NCBI RefSeq assembly: GCF_965228705.1
Contig: NZ_OZ245832.1
Span: 3,757,866-3,821,865, forward strand
From: Croceimicrobium sp965228705
GTDB lineage: Bacteria > Bacteroidota > Bacteroidia > Flavobacteriales > Schleiferiaceae
Reading direction: 5' to 3'
DNA: 64,000 bases
Part shown: positions 25,900 to 34,237 of the stretch, piece by piece
How positions within the stretch are numbered: position 1 is the first letter of the stretch
Layout: each line of letters opens with the position of its first letter
Translations under genes and position numbers: made by a program
The notes under the pieces: generated by a model
What the model was told of the DNA's origin: nothing
Seen by the model: only the letters and a program-made list of their open reading frames with translations
Databases searched by the model: none

Positions 25900-26856
25900 C
25901 TAATTCTTCGGTTTATTCAGTTGATGAGTCATTCGAAAAGCTAAATCTTTAATGTCTTCTTTTCGAGCAATTACTTCGATCCAATGTTTTGGAATTCCAT
26001 TATAGCCGTAGTAAATTGCTGCCAGACCACCTGTTACCGCAGCAGTAGTGTCAGTATCCTCCCCTAGGTTTACGGCTTGTAAGACGGCTTCCGAATAAGA
26101 GCCGGTAGTCAGCAAGCACCAAATGCTGGCTTCCAAACAATGGATTACATAACCTGAGCTTTGAATTTGATTTGCTTTTAGCTCAGAAATATCCGCTTTT
26201 AGCAAACGATCAAAGTAAGCAGTTTCCTTTGGGTTTAATTCCAGCTTTTTGAAAAATTGAGGTAGATAATTGGCGACTTCAGAATAAGTTTCTTTGGGAT
26301 TTGTTCCTTTGATAAGGAGCCTGGCGAATTCTACATAATAAAAGCAGGCTAAAACAGACCTTAAGTGGCCATGGCTTATGGATGAAACGGCTTTAGTTAA
26401 AAGGTATCTTTCGTTAAGGGATTTATCCTGTAGGTAAAAAGCTAAGGGTAAAATCCGCATTAAAGAGCCATTGCCATTTGAGTTTTCGCCAAAGTTTCCA
26501 GCTAAGTCTGGGCGAGAGGAATTCCGTAATCGTGAAAGAGCTTCTTGAGTGGAAACACCAATATCAAACACAGATCCTCTTGCAGTCCAATAGCCTTTCT
26601 GATACCAAAGCAAGAAATTATCGGCCACCTTTTTAAGGTTAAACTCCTTGGTTAAAGCTTCGGCAAGGCAGAAGCTTAAGGAGCTGTCATCGGACCATGT
26701 TCCTGGTTCTTGCTTGTGAGTACCAAAGCCGATCATGTCGGAAGCGGGGTTTATCAGCATGGCCTCTCTGCTTAGAAACTCATATGGTACACCCAAAGCG
26801 TCTCCTACTGCAATGCCGAATAGGGCAGATTGAATTTGATATTCTAAGTCAGGCAT
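25900..26856 (-). CDS. ADP-ribosylglycohydrolase family protein
   Basis: A 318-residue all-alpha protein of the DraG/ARH family. The N-terminal helix has ALFGIAVGDALGVPYEF, the first metal motif is TWSDDSSL (about 53-60), and the second is GEDTDTTAAVTGGLAAIYYG near residue 270. The acidic residues of both bind two Mg2+ ions and position the N-glycosidic bond of ADP-ribose. It may remove ADP-ribose from proteins or hydrolyse a free ADP-ribosyl compound. No ADP-ribosyltransferase is adjacent. The 215 bp separating it from the T9SS gene hold no further feature that I can support. Confidence 0.9.
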   Translation of the reverse strand: MPDLEYQIQSALFGIAVGDALGVPYEFLSREAMLINPASDMIGFGTHKQEPGTWSDDSSLSFCLAEALTKEFNLKKVADNFLLWYQKGYWTARGSVFDIGVSTQEALSRLRNSSRPDLAGNFGENSNGNGSLMRILPLAFYLQDKSLNERYLLTKAVSSISHGHLRSVLACFYYVEFARLLIKGTNPKETYSEVANYLPQFFKKLELNPKETAYFDRLLKADISELKANQIQSSGYVIHCLEASIWCLLTTGSYSEAVLQAVNLGEDTDTTAAVTGGLAAIYYGYNGIPKHWIEVIARKEDIKDLAFRMTHQLNKPKN

Positions 26857-26892
26857 AGGTTTTATAAGTCTCAGGAAGGTAGCTAATTGATT

Positions 26893-26921
26893 AAAAAAAA
26901 GCGCCTCAATTGAGGCGCTTT
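26893..26921 (-). terminator. Intrinsic terminator of the DUF4290-murA-thioredoxin operon
   Basis: AAAGCGCCTCAA / TTGAGGCGCTTT is a perfect 24-bp palindrome (26898-26921). On the minus strand it is followed by a run of T (complement of the A run at 26893-26900). It lies 20 bp past the thioredoxin stop. Confidence 0.85.
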
Positions 26922-26941
26922 CTAAAAGCTTAATCCTTTTC

Positions 26942-27496
26942 TTATTTCTTCATTTTCTCTAGCACATTTCGCAGGGCACGACCACGGAGGTTTTTGGCAA
27001 GGATGGTTCCATCGCCGCCAATTAGGAAGGTGGCAGGAATGGATTGAACTCCGTAAGTGGCCGCTGCAGCATTGCTCCAACCTTTCAGATCACTCACATG
27101 ATTTTCCCAGGCCAATTTATCTTGTTCGATGGCGGCAATCCACTGACTCTTGTTTTGATCCAGAGATACACTTAAAACAGTAAAGCCTTCTCCTTCCTTA
27201 AAGCTGGTATTTTTGTAATCATTATAGGTTGCAACCACATTTGGGTTTTCGCGGCGACAAGGTTTACACCAAGCGGCCCAAAAGTCGATTAGTACTACTT
27301 TCCCTTGGAGGTCTGATAACTTTCGCATTTGTCCATTGGGGTCCTTCATCGCAATCTCCGGAGCTTTACTGCCAATGCTTAAGCCGCGGCTTTGCTCCTC
27401 ATCCGGCATCTTATTCAAACCTTCCACAAAGCTTAGTCCAACAAAACTTAAAGCGGCAAGTCCGATAATGAATAGGGGTTTTCTAAAGATGTTCAT
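26942..27496 (-). CDS. TlpA/ResA-like thioredoxin family protein
   Basis: A 184-residue protein with an N-terminal membrane anchor or signal (about 6-25) and one thioredoxin domain. The active site is WCKPC with Cys77 and Cys80 (FWAAWCKPCRREN), and the cis-Pro loop is SIPATFLI. The short insert and GxxAPEIAMKDPNG start place it in the AhpC/TSA-TlpA group that works outside the cytoplasm, where it reduces disulfides or supports cytochrome c maturation. It lies 9 bp downstream of murA and ends the operon. The partner is unknown. Confidence 0.9.
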   Translation of the reverse strand: MNIFRKPLFIIGLAALSFVGLSFVEGLNKMPDEEQSRGLSIGSKAPEIAMKDPNGQMRKLSDLQGKVVLIDFWAAWCKPCRRENPNVVATYNDYKNTSFKEGEGFTVLSVSLDQNKSQWIAAIEQDKLAWENHVSDLKGWSNAAAATYGVQSIPATFLIGGDGTILAKNLRGRALRNVLEKMKK

Positions 27497-27505
27497 CTCC
27501 TCTTT

Positions 27506-28813
27506 TTAGTTAACTCTTACAATTTGCGCGCCAATTGCCCGGAGGCGTTCATCGATATTCTCATATCCACGGTCGATTTGCTCGATATTGTGGATGGTGC
27601 TGGTGCCTTCAGCGCTTAAGGCTGCAATCAGCAATGAGATTCCGGCACGGATATCGGGGCTGGTCATGGTGGTTGCCTTAAGTGGCGTGGCCTTGTCCAT
27701 ACCAATAACGGTAGCGCGGTGTGGGTCGCAAAGAATAATTTGTGCACCCATATCTATAAGCTTGTCGACAAAGAACAGTCGACTTTCAAACATTTTCTGA
27801 TGAATCAATACTGAACCTCTGGCTTGAGTAGCTACCACCAGGGCGATACTCAGTAAGTCTGGCGTAAATCCAGGCCAGGGAGCATCCGCAATGGTAAGGA
27901 TGGATCCATCTATAAAGGTCTCTATCTCGTAATGATCTTGTTGGGGAACAATTAAGTCATCGTTTTCACGCTGCACCTTAATCCCCATTTTACTGAATAC
28001 GGCGGGAATGACTCCCAAATCATCGAAGCTTACATCTTTGATTCGCAATTCAGATGAGGTCATGGCGGCCATCCCGATCCAGGATCCGATCTCAATCATA
28101 TCGGGAAGCACGCGGTGTTCGCAGCCTCCTAACTCACTTACACCTTCAATACTTAATAAATTGGAACCAATGCCCGAAATCTTAGCCCCCATGCGATTCA
28201 GCATTTTGCAAAGCTGCTGTAAATAGGGTTCGCAGGCGGCATTATAAATGGTGGTGGTGCCTTCGGCCAAAGCCGCCGCCATTACAATATTGGCAGTACC
28301 GGTTACCGAAGCTTCATCCAAAAGCATATAGGCACCCTTAAGTTTTTTGGCTTCTACACCGTAAAAGGATTCGCCGGGCTTATACCGGAATTTGGCGCCT
28401 AATTTTTGGAAGCCTTCAAAGTGGGTGTCCAATCGACGACGACCAATTTTATCACCACCCGGTTTAGGGATATAACCTTTTCCGAAGCGAGCTAATAAAG
28501 GTCCTACAATCATAATACTTCCTCTTAGGGAAGCGCCCTTGGTTTTAAACTCATCCGATTCGAGGTAGTCTAAATTAAGGTCATCGGCTTTAAAGCTGTA
28601 AATACCATGTCCTTTGCGCTGCACTTTCACTCCCAGATCAGCAAGTATGTCAATTAACTTATTGACATCTACAATGTCGGGGATATTAGAAATAGTAACC
28701 CGCTCTGCGGTTAGAAGGGTGGCACAGATAATTTGCAGGGCTTCATTCTTAGCTCCTTGCGGAGTGATGGAGCCGCTTAGGCGTTTTCCGCCGGTGATTT
28801 GAAAAGTTCCCAA
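27506..28813 (-). CDS. murA: UDP-N-acetylglucosamine 1-carboxyvinyltransferase (MurA)
   Basis: Catalyses the first committed step of peptidoglycan synthesis, transfer of enolpyruvate from PEP to UDP-GlcNAc. The two-lobed inside-out barrel fold is intact: GSITPQGAKNEALQ carries the Lys/Asn pair at the UDP-GlcNAc site. The loop that normally reads PGGC reads PGGDKIGRRRLD, so the catalytic Cys is replaced by Asp (residue 121). I start it at TTG 28813, giving 435 residues, the usual length, five bases after the DUF4290 stop. The only longer start is a GTG at 28888, which would add a low-complexity stretch inside the DUF4290 gene. There is no ATG option. Confidence 0.93.
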   Translation of the reverse strand: MGTFQITGGKRLSGSITPQGAKNEALQIICATLLTAERVTISNIPDIVDVNKLIDILADLGVKVQRKGHGIYSFKADDLNLDYLESDEFKTKGASLRGSIMIVGPLLARFGKGYIPKPGGDKIGRRRLDTHFEGFQKLGAKFRYKPGESFYGVEAKKLKGAYMLLDEASVTGTANIVMAAALAEGTTTIYNAACEPYLQQLCKMLNRMGAKISGIGSNLLSIEGVSELGGCEHRVLPDMIEIGSWIGMAAMTSSELRIKDVSFDDLGVIPAVFSKMGIKVQRENDDLIVPQQDHYEIETFIDGSILTIADAPWPGFTPDLLSIALVVATQARGSVLIHQKMFESRLFFVDKLIDMGAQIILCDPHRATVIGMDKATPLKATTMTSPDIRAGISLLIAALSAEGTSTIHNIEQIDRGYENIDERLRAIGAQIVRVN

Positions 28814-28817
28814 GGAA

Positions 28818-29447
28818 TTATTTTTTCTTGTTGATTTTTCGCTTCGAACGGTTGTTGCGTTTGTTCTTGTGGTTGTGTTTGTTTCCACCGTGATTTTGCA
28901 ACAATTCTCGTTTTTCGGAAAGATTTACATCTGAAACCTGCAATTTGTTGTTCGACATCTCCTTGAGGTTGTTCAGAATTACATCGTCTTCAACATGGTC
29001 TTTATTCCAAACGATGTAATTTTTCTTCATCACATTGGCCAGGGCTTCGGTGAGAGCCGTTTTTTCCTCTCCGGCTTCCAGTTCAACGGCGTAGTCGATC
29101 ATTTTACGGGTAATATTTCCGTAATGACGGTAACGGCGACTGGTTTGCGGATACTCCACAGGCTTGGGCTTTTCCAATAAGCTTTCAGGTGCGGGAGGAG
29201 GATAGGGAGAGTCTACGTCCAATTTGAAATCAGACATAATATATAAATGGTCCCAAAGCTTGTGTTCAGGATCATCATCTGTTTCGTAAACCTGAGGATT
29301 CAGGTTCGCGATAATGGCGATTAGATTACGAGCTTGTTTATTGCGTTCGTCCCGATTTTCGATGGTCAGCAGGTAGTCTACCATGCGCTGAACATTACGA
29401 CCATACTCAGGGATGATCATGCGGGGTCTGCTAGTATTGTATTCCAT
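28818..29447 (-). CDS. DUF4290 domain-containing protein
   Basis: A 209-residue protein starting MEYNTSRPRMIIPEYGRNVQ, the typical DUF4290 opening, followed by helical segments with MVDYLLTIENRDERNKQARN. A second helical part begins near ITRKMIDYAVELEAGEEKTA. The C-terminal 30 residues are a Lys/Asn/Arg-rich tail (KNKRNNRSKRKINKKK), probably disordered and nucleic-acid binding. There is no signal peptide. It is found next to murA in many Bacteroidota, which suggests a cell-wall or division link, but no activity is known. Confidence 0.9.
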   Translation of the reverse strand: MEYNTSRPRMIIPEYGRNVQRMVDYLLTIENRDERNKQARNLIAIIANLNPQVYETDDDPEHKLWDHLYIMSDFKLDVDSPYPPPAPESLLEKPKPVEYPQTSRRYRHYGNITRKMIDYAVELEAGEEKTALTEALANVMKKNYIVWNKDHVEDDVILNNLKEMSNNKLQVSDVNLSEKRELLQNHGGNKHNHKNKRNNRSKRKINKKK

Positions 29448-29506
29448 AGTCTATTGAGAAGGCAATATAAAAAATCAGATTGCAGAGTATTGCCTTTGAA
29501 GTCTTA

Positions 29507-29537
29507 AAAGTACAAAGATAGGTATAGATTGTACTTT
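29507..29537 (-). promoter_or_regulatory. Promoter of the DUF4290-murA operon with overlapping inverted repeat
   Basis: On the minus strand TATCTTTG (29513-29520) is a perfect TAnnTTTG box, 65 bp before the DUF4290 ATG. It is overlapped by the perfect 9-bp inverted repeat AAAGTACAA (29507-29515) / TTGTACTTT (29529-29537). The repeat could be a repressor site. Confidence 0.5.
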
Positions 29538-29614
29538 GAAGGTTGGCAATGTCACTTAGTGGGCTTGGAACCCATGTTTAAATACCTGGGACCAGACTCT
29601 TTAACTCTTAAGTG

Positions 29615-29636
29615 CAATGGCCGGATCTGGCCATTG
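29615..29636 (-). terminator. Hairpin downstream of the helicase gene
   Basis: CAATGGCC / GGCCATTG form a perfect 8-bp stem with a 6-nt loop, 20 bp past the helicase stop. No U-tract follows, so it is a weak or factor-dependent terminator, or simply mRNA 3'-end structure. Confidence 0.35.
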
Positions 29637-29655
29637 GCCGAGCTAGGGCTCAAGT

Positions 29656-31998
29656 TTAAATCTTCTCTAGTTTCGCAAACTTGAGTAGCAGTTTTTTCTC
29701 CCCTACATTTTCGAAGTGGATGATGGCCTTTTTATTGGCTCCCGTGCCTTCCATGGATTTTATTTCGCCCATACCAAAGCGGGGGTGCTTTACTCTTTGT
29801 CCAGCATCGAGGTCAGTATGGATTTCGAAATTGCCGCTCACGGTATTTTGATCACTCAACTTTTTCATGCCGGCAGGAGGCCGAACAGGGGTTCGGGGAC
29901 TATTGCGCTGGGGACGAGCACTGCGTCGATCAGTTCCAGACATCGGGCTGCGTTGTGCAGCGGAGTTCGGGCGCTTTTGGCGAAAGCCATGTAATTCTTC
30001 TGGGGATAAGAAAGGACTAAATTCCGGAGTGCTTTGGTTGAGGTATTTATCATCGATTTCCTCCAGGAATCGCGAGGGTTCGCAGTCCACTAATTTGCCC
30101 CAGCGGTAACGCATTTGAGCAAAGGATAAGTAGGCTTGTTTTTCGGCCCGTGTTAGGGCGACATAAAAGAGTCGGCGTTCTTCTTCCAGGTCAGCGCGAC
30201 TGTTTACCGTCATCATACTGGGGAAGAGGTTTTCTTCCATCCCCACGATAAAAACTACCGGAAACTCCAATCCTTTAGCCAGGTGAATGGTCATCAAAGA
30301 GACCTTATTGCGATCATTGGGATCATCTTTATCCTGATCGGTTAACAAGGCTACATCTTGCATGAAGCCTTCCAATTTGGGATTTCCTTCTTCGATTTCT
30401 GCCTGGCCTTCCACAAACTCTTTTACGGAGTTCAATAATTCTTCAATATTCTCTACTCGACTAACTCCTTCCGGGGTTTTATCCTCTCCCAGAGTGCGCA
30501 TCAAGCCAGAGGTCTTGGAAATCTGATTTACAACTTCAAAGGCATCGGAGTTTTCGGCTAAAATGCGGTAGCTATTGATCTTGGTAACATAGTCTTTCAG
30601 CTTGTTAACTGCCCCGCGATTAATACCCAGGTCGGGGAAGAAATCGATGTTTTCCAGGATTTCCCAAATGGCACGATTCTCCTGATTCGCTTTAACAGTA
30701 AGCTTTTCAACGGTGGTGTCCCCAATGCCTCGTTTGGGATAATTAATGGTGCGGCGTAAAGCTTCCTCATCTTTAGGGTTAATGGCTAATCGGCAATAAG
30801 CCAAAAGGTCTTTTACTTCCTTGCGTTGGTAAAAGGAGAGACCTCCATAGATGCGGTAGGGGATATTCTTGCGACGAAGATTATCCTCCATGGCCCGTGA
30901 TTGGGCGTTGGTACGGTAGAGAATGGCAAAATCGGAATAGTCGAAATGCTCATTCATCTGCCTTTCAAAAATGGTGCGCGCTACCCAGGCTCCTTCATCG
31001 GAATCACTTACGGTTTTGTGAACCACAATTTGGTCGCCGCCATCATTTTCGGTGAATACATTTTTAGGGAGCTGATTCTTGTTTTTCGCAATTAGGCTAT
31101 TCGCTGCTCCTACAATGTTTTTGGTGCTGCGGTAATTCTGCTCCAGCTTATAGACTTGCACATTGTCGTAGTCGCGCTGGAAATTTAAGATGTTCTGGAT
31201 GTTCGCTCCCCGGAAGGCATAGATACTCTGAGCATCATCACCTACCACGCAAATGTTCTGAAAACGATTGGCCAGGGCTTTTACTATGAGGTACTGGGCG
31301 TGGTTCGTATCCTGATACTCATCTACCATGATATAGCGAAAGCGATCCTGGTATTTGGCTAATACCTCCGGGAAGTTCCGCAGGAGGGTATAGGTGTTGA
31401 GTAGGATATCATCGAAATCCATGGAACCCGCCCGAAAGTTCTTTTCATTGTAGGCATTAAATACATCCCCCAACTGCGGCATACGTGCAGCGGCATCTTG
31501 TTCCTGAAGGTCTGGGCTATTGAAATACTCCCGAGGGGTGATCAAACCGTTTTTAAAGGCTGAGATTCTGCGGGCTACATTGCCAGTCTTATAAATCTCT
31601 TTATCAAGGTTCAATTCCTTAATCACATTATTAATAGCCTTTTTACTGTCTTCGGCATCGTAAATAGTGAAGTTGGAAGGGTAACCTAAAAGATGACCTT
31701 CAACCCGTAAAATGCGGGCAAATACCGAGTGAAAGGTTCCCATCCAAATATTCTTAGCTTCAGAGGGACCGACGATTTTACCGATCCGCTCCTTCATTTC
31801 GCGAGCGGCTTTATTGGTAAAGGTCAGGGAGAGGATATTAAAAGGGTCCACACCTTTATTCGCCATGAGGTAAGCAATGCGCATGGTGAGCACACGGGTT
31901 TTTCCCGAGCCAGCACCGGCAATAACCATAATGGGGCCCTCGGTAGCTTCGACCGCGGCTTTTTGAGGTGGGTTGAGTCCCTGAAGGAAGTCCGTCAC
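29656..31998 (-). CDS. ATP-dependent DNA helicase, UvrD/PcrA family
   Basis: A 780-residue superfamily 1A helicase. The GTG at 31998 gives the standard start, TDFLQGLNPPQKAAV; the longer frame has only a TTG. Motifs in order: Q-motif near LNPPQ, Walker A GAGSGKT, motif Ia LTFTNKAAREM, Walker B VDEYQDTN, motif III GDDAQSIYAFRGA, motif IV YRS, motif V MTIHLAKGLEFPVVF and motif VI VALTRAEKQAY. A PcrA-like C-terminal Tudor-type domain (GQRVKHPRFGMGEI) closes it. It unwinds DNA 3'-5' in repair and replication restart. Transcribed on the minus strand, apparently alone. Confidence 0.95.
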   Translation of the reverse strand: MTDFLQGLNPPQKAAVEATEGPIMVIAGAGSGKTRVLTMRIAYLMANKGVDPFNILSLTFTNKAAREMKERIGKIVGPSEAKNIWMGTFHSVFARILRVEGHLLGYPSNFTIYDAEDSKKAINNVIKELNLDKEIYKTGNVARRISAFKNGLITPREYFNSPDLQEQDAAARMPQLGDVFNAYNEKNFRAGSMDFDDILLNTYTLLRNFPEVLAKYQDRFRYIMVDEYQDTNHAQYLIVKALANRFQNICVVGDDAQSIYAFRGANIQNILNFQRDYDNVQVYKLEQNYRSTKNIVGAANSLIAKNKNQLPKNVFTENDGGDQIVVHKTVSDSDEGAWVARTIFERQMNEHFDYSDFAILYRTNAQSRAMEDNLRRKNIPYRIYGGLSFYQRKEVKDLLAYCRLAINPKDEEALRRTINYPKRGIGDTTVEKLTVKANQENRAIWEILENIDFFPDLGINRGAVNKLKDYVTKINSYRILAENSDAFEVVNQISKTSGLMRTLGEDKTPEGVSRVENIEELLNSVKEFVEGQAEIEEGNPKLEGFMQDVALLTDQDKDDPNDRNKVSLMTIHLAKGLEFPVVFIVGMEENLFPSMMTVNSRADLEEERRLFYVALTRAEKQAYLSFAQMRYRWGKLVDCEPSRFLEEIDDKYLNQSTPEFSPFLSPEELHGFRQKRPNSAAQRSPMSGTDRRSARPQRNSPRTPVRPPAGMKKLSDQNTVSGNFEIHTDLDAGQRVKHPRFGMGEIKSMEGTGANKKAIIHFENVGEKKLLLKFAKLEKI

Positions 31999-32085
31999 AG
32001 TAAAATTGATTTGAGGGGCAAAGGTGCAGATATTATGCAAAGGCGGCAAGGGCTTAATGAATAAGCTCCATCCTAGAAAGACCTA

Positions 32086-32754
32086 TTAGTTGATCGCATG
32101 TTGGAAGCCGAAATGTATACCTGCATTGTAGTAGTTGTAGATTTCGGAAGTGCCGGTGATCCGAAAAGGTTCGAATCGAAACTGAGTAATATATAAGTCA
32201 ATGCCGATTAGAATTTTCACTTCATCGTTAACCGGGATGGCAAAATCAAGGCCAGCTTTCACAAAATCATTTAGGGATGTTTGACCTCCAAAAAGCCTTT
32301 GTGTAGGGGTTCTAACTCCTTCGGGTAATTCAGTTAATAACGCATAATTGACACCGTAGGCAAAACTTGGTTGGAAAAATATCTTGCTATCAGATTCACC
32401 GAACCGGCGATATACCTCCAGCATAAGGTTTAAACAGTTGAAGGCTCCACTAGGGTTGGCAATTATAGACTGAGGAACTGAACTAACATTATAGAGGTAG
32501 GGGGCTGGAACCTCACTCCGCATGTATCCACCAGCAAGGCTTAAGCCGATTTGAGTTTTTTTAATAAAGTATTCATAGGTCTGGTTTATACCTATTCCCA
32601 TTCCGTGTAAGGAATAGTTGCCGCCAGTTATAAGAGGTGATCCGATAGGTGAATAAACGGAAAGCCGGGTGCTCATGTAGATTTCGTGATCAATTTGAGA
32701 ATAGCTCTTAAAGGATAGAATAACTAGGCTTGGTATAAGTAGTAATCTCAGCAT
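32086..32754 (-). CDS. Predicted outer-membrane beta-barrel protein
   Basis: A 222-residue protein with a signal peptide (about 1-19, SFKSYSQ). The rest alternates polar and apolar residues with aromatic ends, as in a small beta-barrel: GLSLAGGYMRSE, SFAYGVNYALLTEL, AGIHFGFQHAIN. The last strand ends in a hydrophobic residue near the C-terminus. This fits an OmpW/PorT-like 8-stranded barrel, but no family-specific motif is recognised. It sits alone in front of the helicase; the sequences between are short and show nothing. Confidence 0.65.
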   Translation of the reverse strand: MLRLLLIPSLVILSFKSYSQIDHEIYMSTRLSVYSPIGSPLITGGNYSLHGMGIGINQTYEYFIKKTQIGLSLAGGYMRSEVPAPYLYNVSSVPQSIIANPSGAFNCLNLMLEVYRRFGESDSKIFFQPSFAYGVNYALLTELPEGVRTPTQRLFGGQTSLNDFVKAGLDFAIPVNDEVKILIGIDLYITQFRFEPFRITGTSEIYNYYNAGIHFGFQHAIN

Positions 32755-32909
32755 TTTATTTGGTTTTAAGTTTCAATGTAGCTTTTTCGTAGGAGTATTT
32801 ATATAGTTAATAATGGGGTACCTCCATGAGAAAATGGTTTTCGTTTCAGATAGTTATGCAGGGTTGATTTTAACCTTATGTTTGAGATTGATGCATTTCC
32901 TAATTTCGC

Positions 32910-32928
32910 GATCTGATTACTGCAGATC
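32910..32928 (+). promoter_or_regulatory. Hairpin abutting the start codon at 32929
   Basis: GATCTG (32910-32915) and CAGATC (32923-32928) form a perfect inverted repeat that touches ATG 32929. TAATTTCG at 32901-32908 is a weak match to the -7 box. Confidence 0.3.
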
Positions 32929-33651
32929 ATGGCTCAGTCCTTAAAATCAATACTTCTAATTTGTTTCCTGTCTTGCCTTTCATGGGCATGTACCCAGATA
33001 GCTGAGCCTAATGATTCAAGTTTCGATACGGAGCTCAGTGAGAGTTTGGAAAATGAGTTTGACGTCTTAGAGGATACGACAGAACAGGAGGGAGAATCTA
33101 TACCTGAAGATGTCTTGACTTTGATTAAAAATTCAAGTCAGGATTGGCGGCCAGGCATCAAGGACTTTGAGAATTTTTCGATCGGGGATTCGGTGCCAGC
33201 TTGGTTTGTGAATCGTTATATAAAAGGAGTGCCGGTGAAACCGGATGGCGAGCGTTTGTATCACGAATCCTATTTACCCTTTTATTGGGATGCCTTTTGG
33301 GAAGGGGATAGTCTATGCTTCTTCAGTTTGGTAAAGGAAGATGAGGTTTGTTGCATCACTTTATATGGATTTACCAGTACCAAGGATAGCCTTCATATTA
33401 TGGATGCACAAGTATTAGCACTTAGTGGAGGCGACGGAGGTTGGGTAGAAGCAGATGTCTTGGAGGTCCTGAATGACACTTCCTGGTCGCGCTTAAAACA
33501 AGAAAGTTATACCGATTTTGATGCCGATAGTGCGGGCTTCGTGACGATGCATTTTGACACCTTATTCTATGAGGCTTTTTTTAATTGGCGGGGAATATTC
33601 TTCGAAATCACACGAGATAGTGTGCATAGCTCCAAAATTGTGAAGCGGTAA
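32929..33651 (+). CDS. Hypothetical lipoprotein (240 aa)
   Basis: A 240-residue protein with a lipoprotein signal: LLICFLSCLSWACTQ, with Cys21 after SWA. An acidic disordered stretch follows (about 28-60). The mature part has Trp/Asp-rich beta segments such as FYWDAFWEGDSLCFFSLVKE and VTMHFDTLFYEAFF, with no recognised domain or motif. It is likely anchored in the outer membrane. It stands alone, with the ribosomal operon starting downstream on the same strand but from its own promoter. Confidence 0.65.
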   Translation: MAQSLKSILLICFLSCLSWACTQIAEPNDSSFDTELSESLENEFDVLEDTTEQEGESIPEDVLTLIKNSSQDWRPGIKDFENFSIGDSVPAWFVNRYIKGVPVKPDGERLYHESYLPFYWDAFWEGDSLCFFSLVKEDEVCCITLYGFTSTKDSLHIMDAQVLALSGGDGGWVEADVLEVLNDTSWSRLKQESYTDFDADSAGFVTMHFDTLFYEAFFNWRGIFFEITRDSVHSSKIVKR

Positions 33652-33749
33652 TAATGATCGGAAAGCGGGGAAATAGACTTCCTTAGCTCAGGCTACACAT
33701 CGTTTTCTAAGTATCTGAGCAAAAGCCTAAAACATTTTTTCTCAAGGGC

Positions 33750-33779
33750 TTGCTACGTTGTTGAATTGTTCTACATTTG
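33750..33779 (+). promoter_or_regulatory. Promoter of the ribosomal protein superoperon
   Basis: TTG (33750-33752), then 19 bp, then TACATTTG (33772-33779): a full match to the Bacteroidota TTG-N19-TAnnTTTG promoter. The short hairpin TCCCC-AAAAAAGT-GGGG begins four bases later in the transcript, 56 bases before the rpsL start. Confidence 0.7.
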
Positions 33780-33835
33780 CAGTCCCCAAAAAAGTGGGGT
33801 AGCGAATTTATTAAATAGCTTATATATAAAGGTGT

Positions 33836-34216
33836 ATGCCAACGATTCAGCAATTAGTACGGAAAGGACGTACTAAGATTACTAAGAAGAGTAAGTCTGC
33901 AGCCCTGCAGTCTTCACCACAGCGTCGTGGAGTATGTACGCGTGTGTATACCACCACTCCTAAGAAGCCTAACTCAGCCATGCGTAAAGTAGCGCGTGTA
34001 CGCTTAACCAATGGAAATGAGGTGAATGCCTACATTCCTGGTGAGGGTCACAACCTGCAGGAGCACAGCATTGTGTTGGTTCGCGGTGGTCGTGTGAAAG
34101 ACTTGCCAGGTGTGCGTTACCACATTGTGCGCGGTGCATTAGATACCGCTGGTGTTAATGGTCGGATGCAACGTCGTTCTAAGTACGGCGCGAAACGTCC
34201 TAAAGCGAAGAAATAA
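33836..34216 (+). CDS. rpsL: Small ribosomal subunit protein S12
   Basis: 126 residues, the standard length. S12 lies at the decoding centre of the 30S subunit and controls tRNA selection. TTPKKPNSAMRKVARV and RGGRVKDLPGVRYH are the two conserved loops. The Lys in PKKPN and the Lys before DLPG are both present, as in streptomycin-sensitive proteins, and the Asp of KDLPG that is often methylthiolated is kept. It is first in the superoperon. The start is preceded by an A/T-rich leader without a Shine-Dalgarno sequence. Confidence 0.98.
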   Translation: MPTIQQLVRKGRTKITKKSKSAALQSSPQRRGVCTRVYTTTPKKPNSAMRKVARVRLTNGNEVNAYIPGEGHNLQEHSIVLVRGGRVKDLPGVRYHIVRGALDTAGVNGRMQRRSKYGAKRPKAKK

Positions 34217-34237
34217 TCCTGTTAGAGAAAAAGACTC

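Noticed and set aside
31999..32049. Longer start of the PcrA/UvrD helicase at TTG 32049
   Set aside because: The added 17 residues cover a likely promoter (CACCTTTG on the minus strand), and the family starts at the TDFLQGLN segment used here.
33686..33720. GCTCAG / CTGAGC as a terminator of the lipoprotein gene
   Set aside because: The loop is 23 nt and no clean U-tract follows, so the support is too weak.
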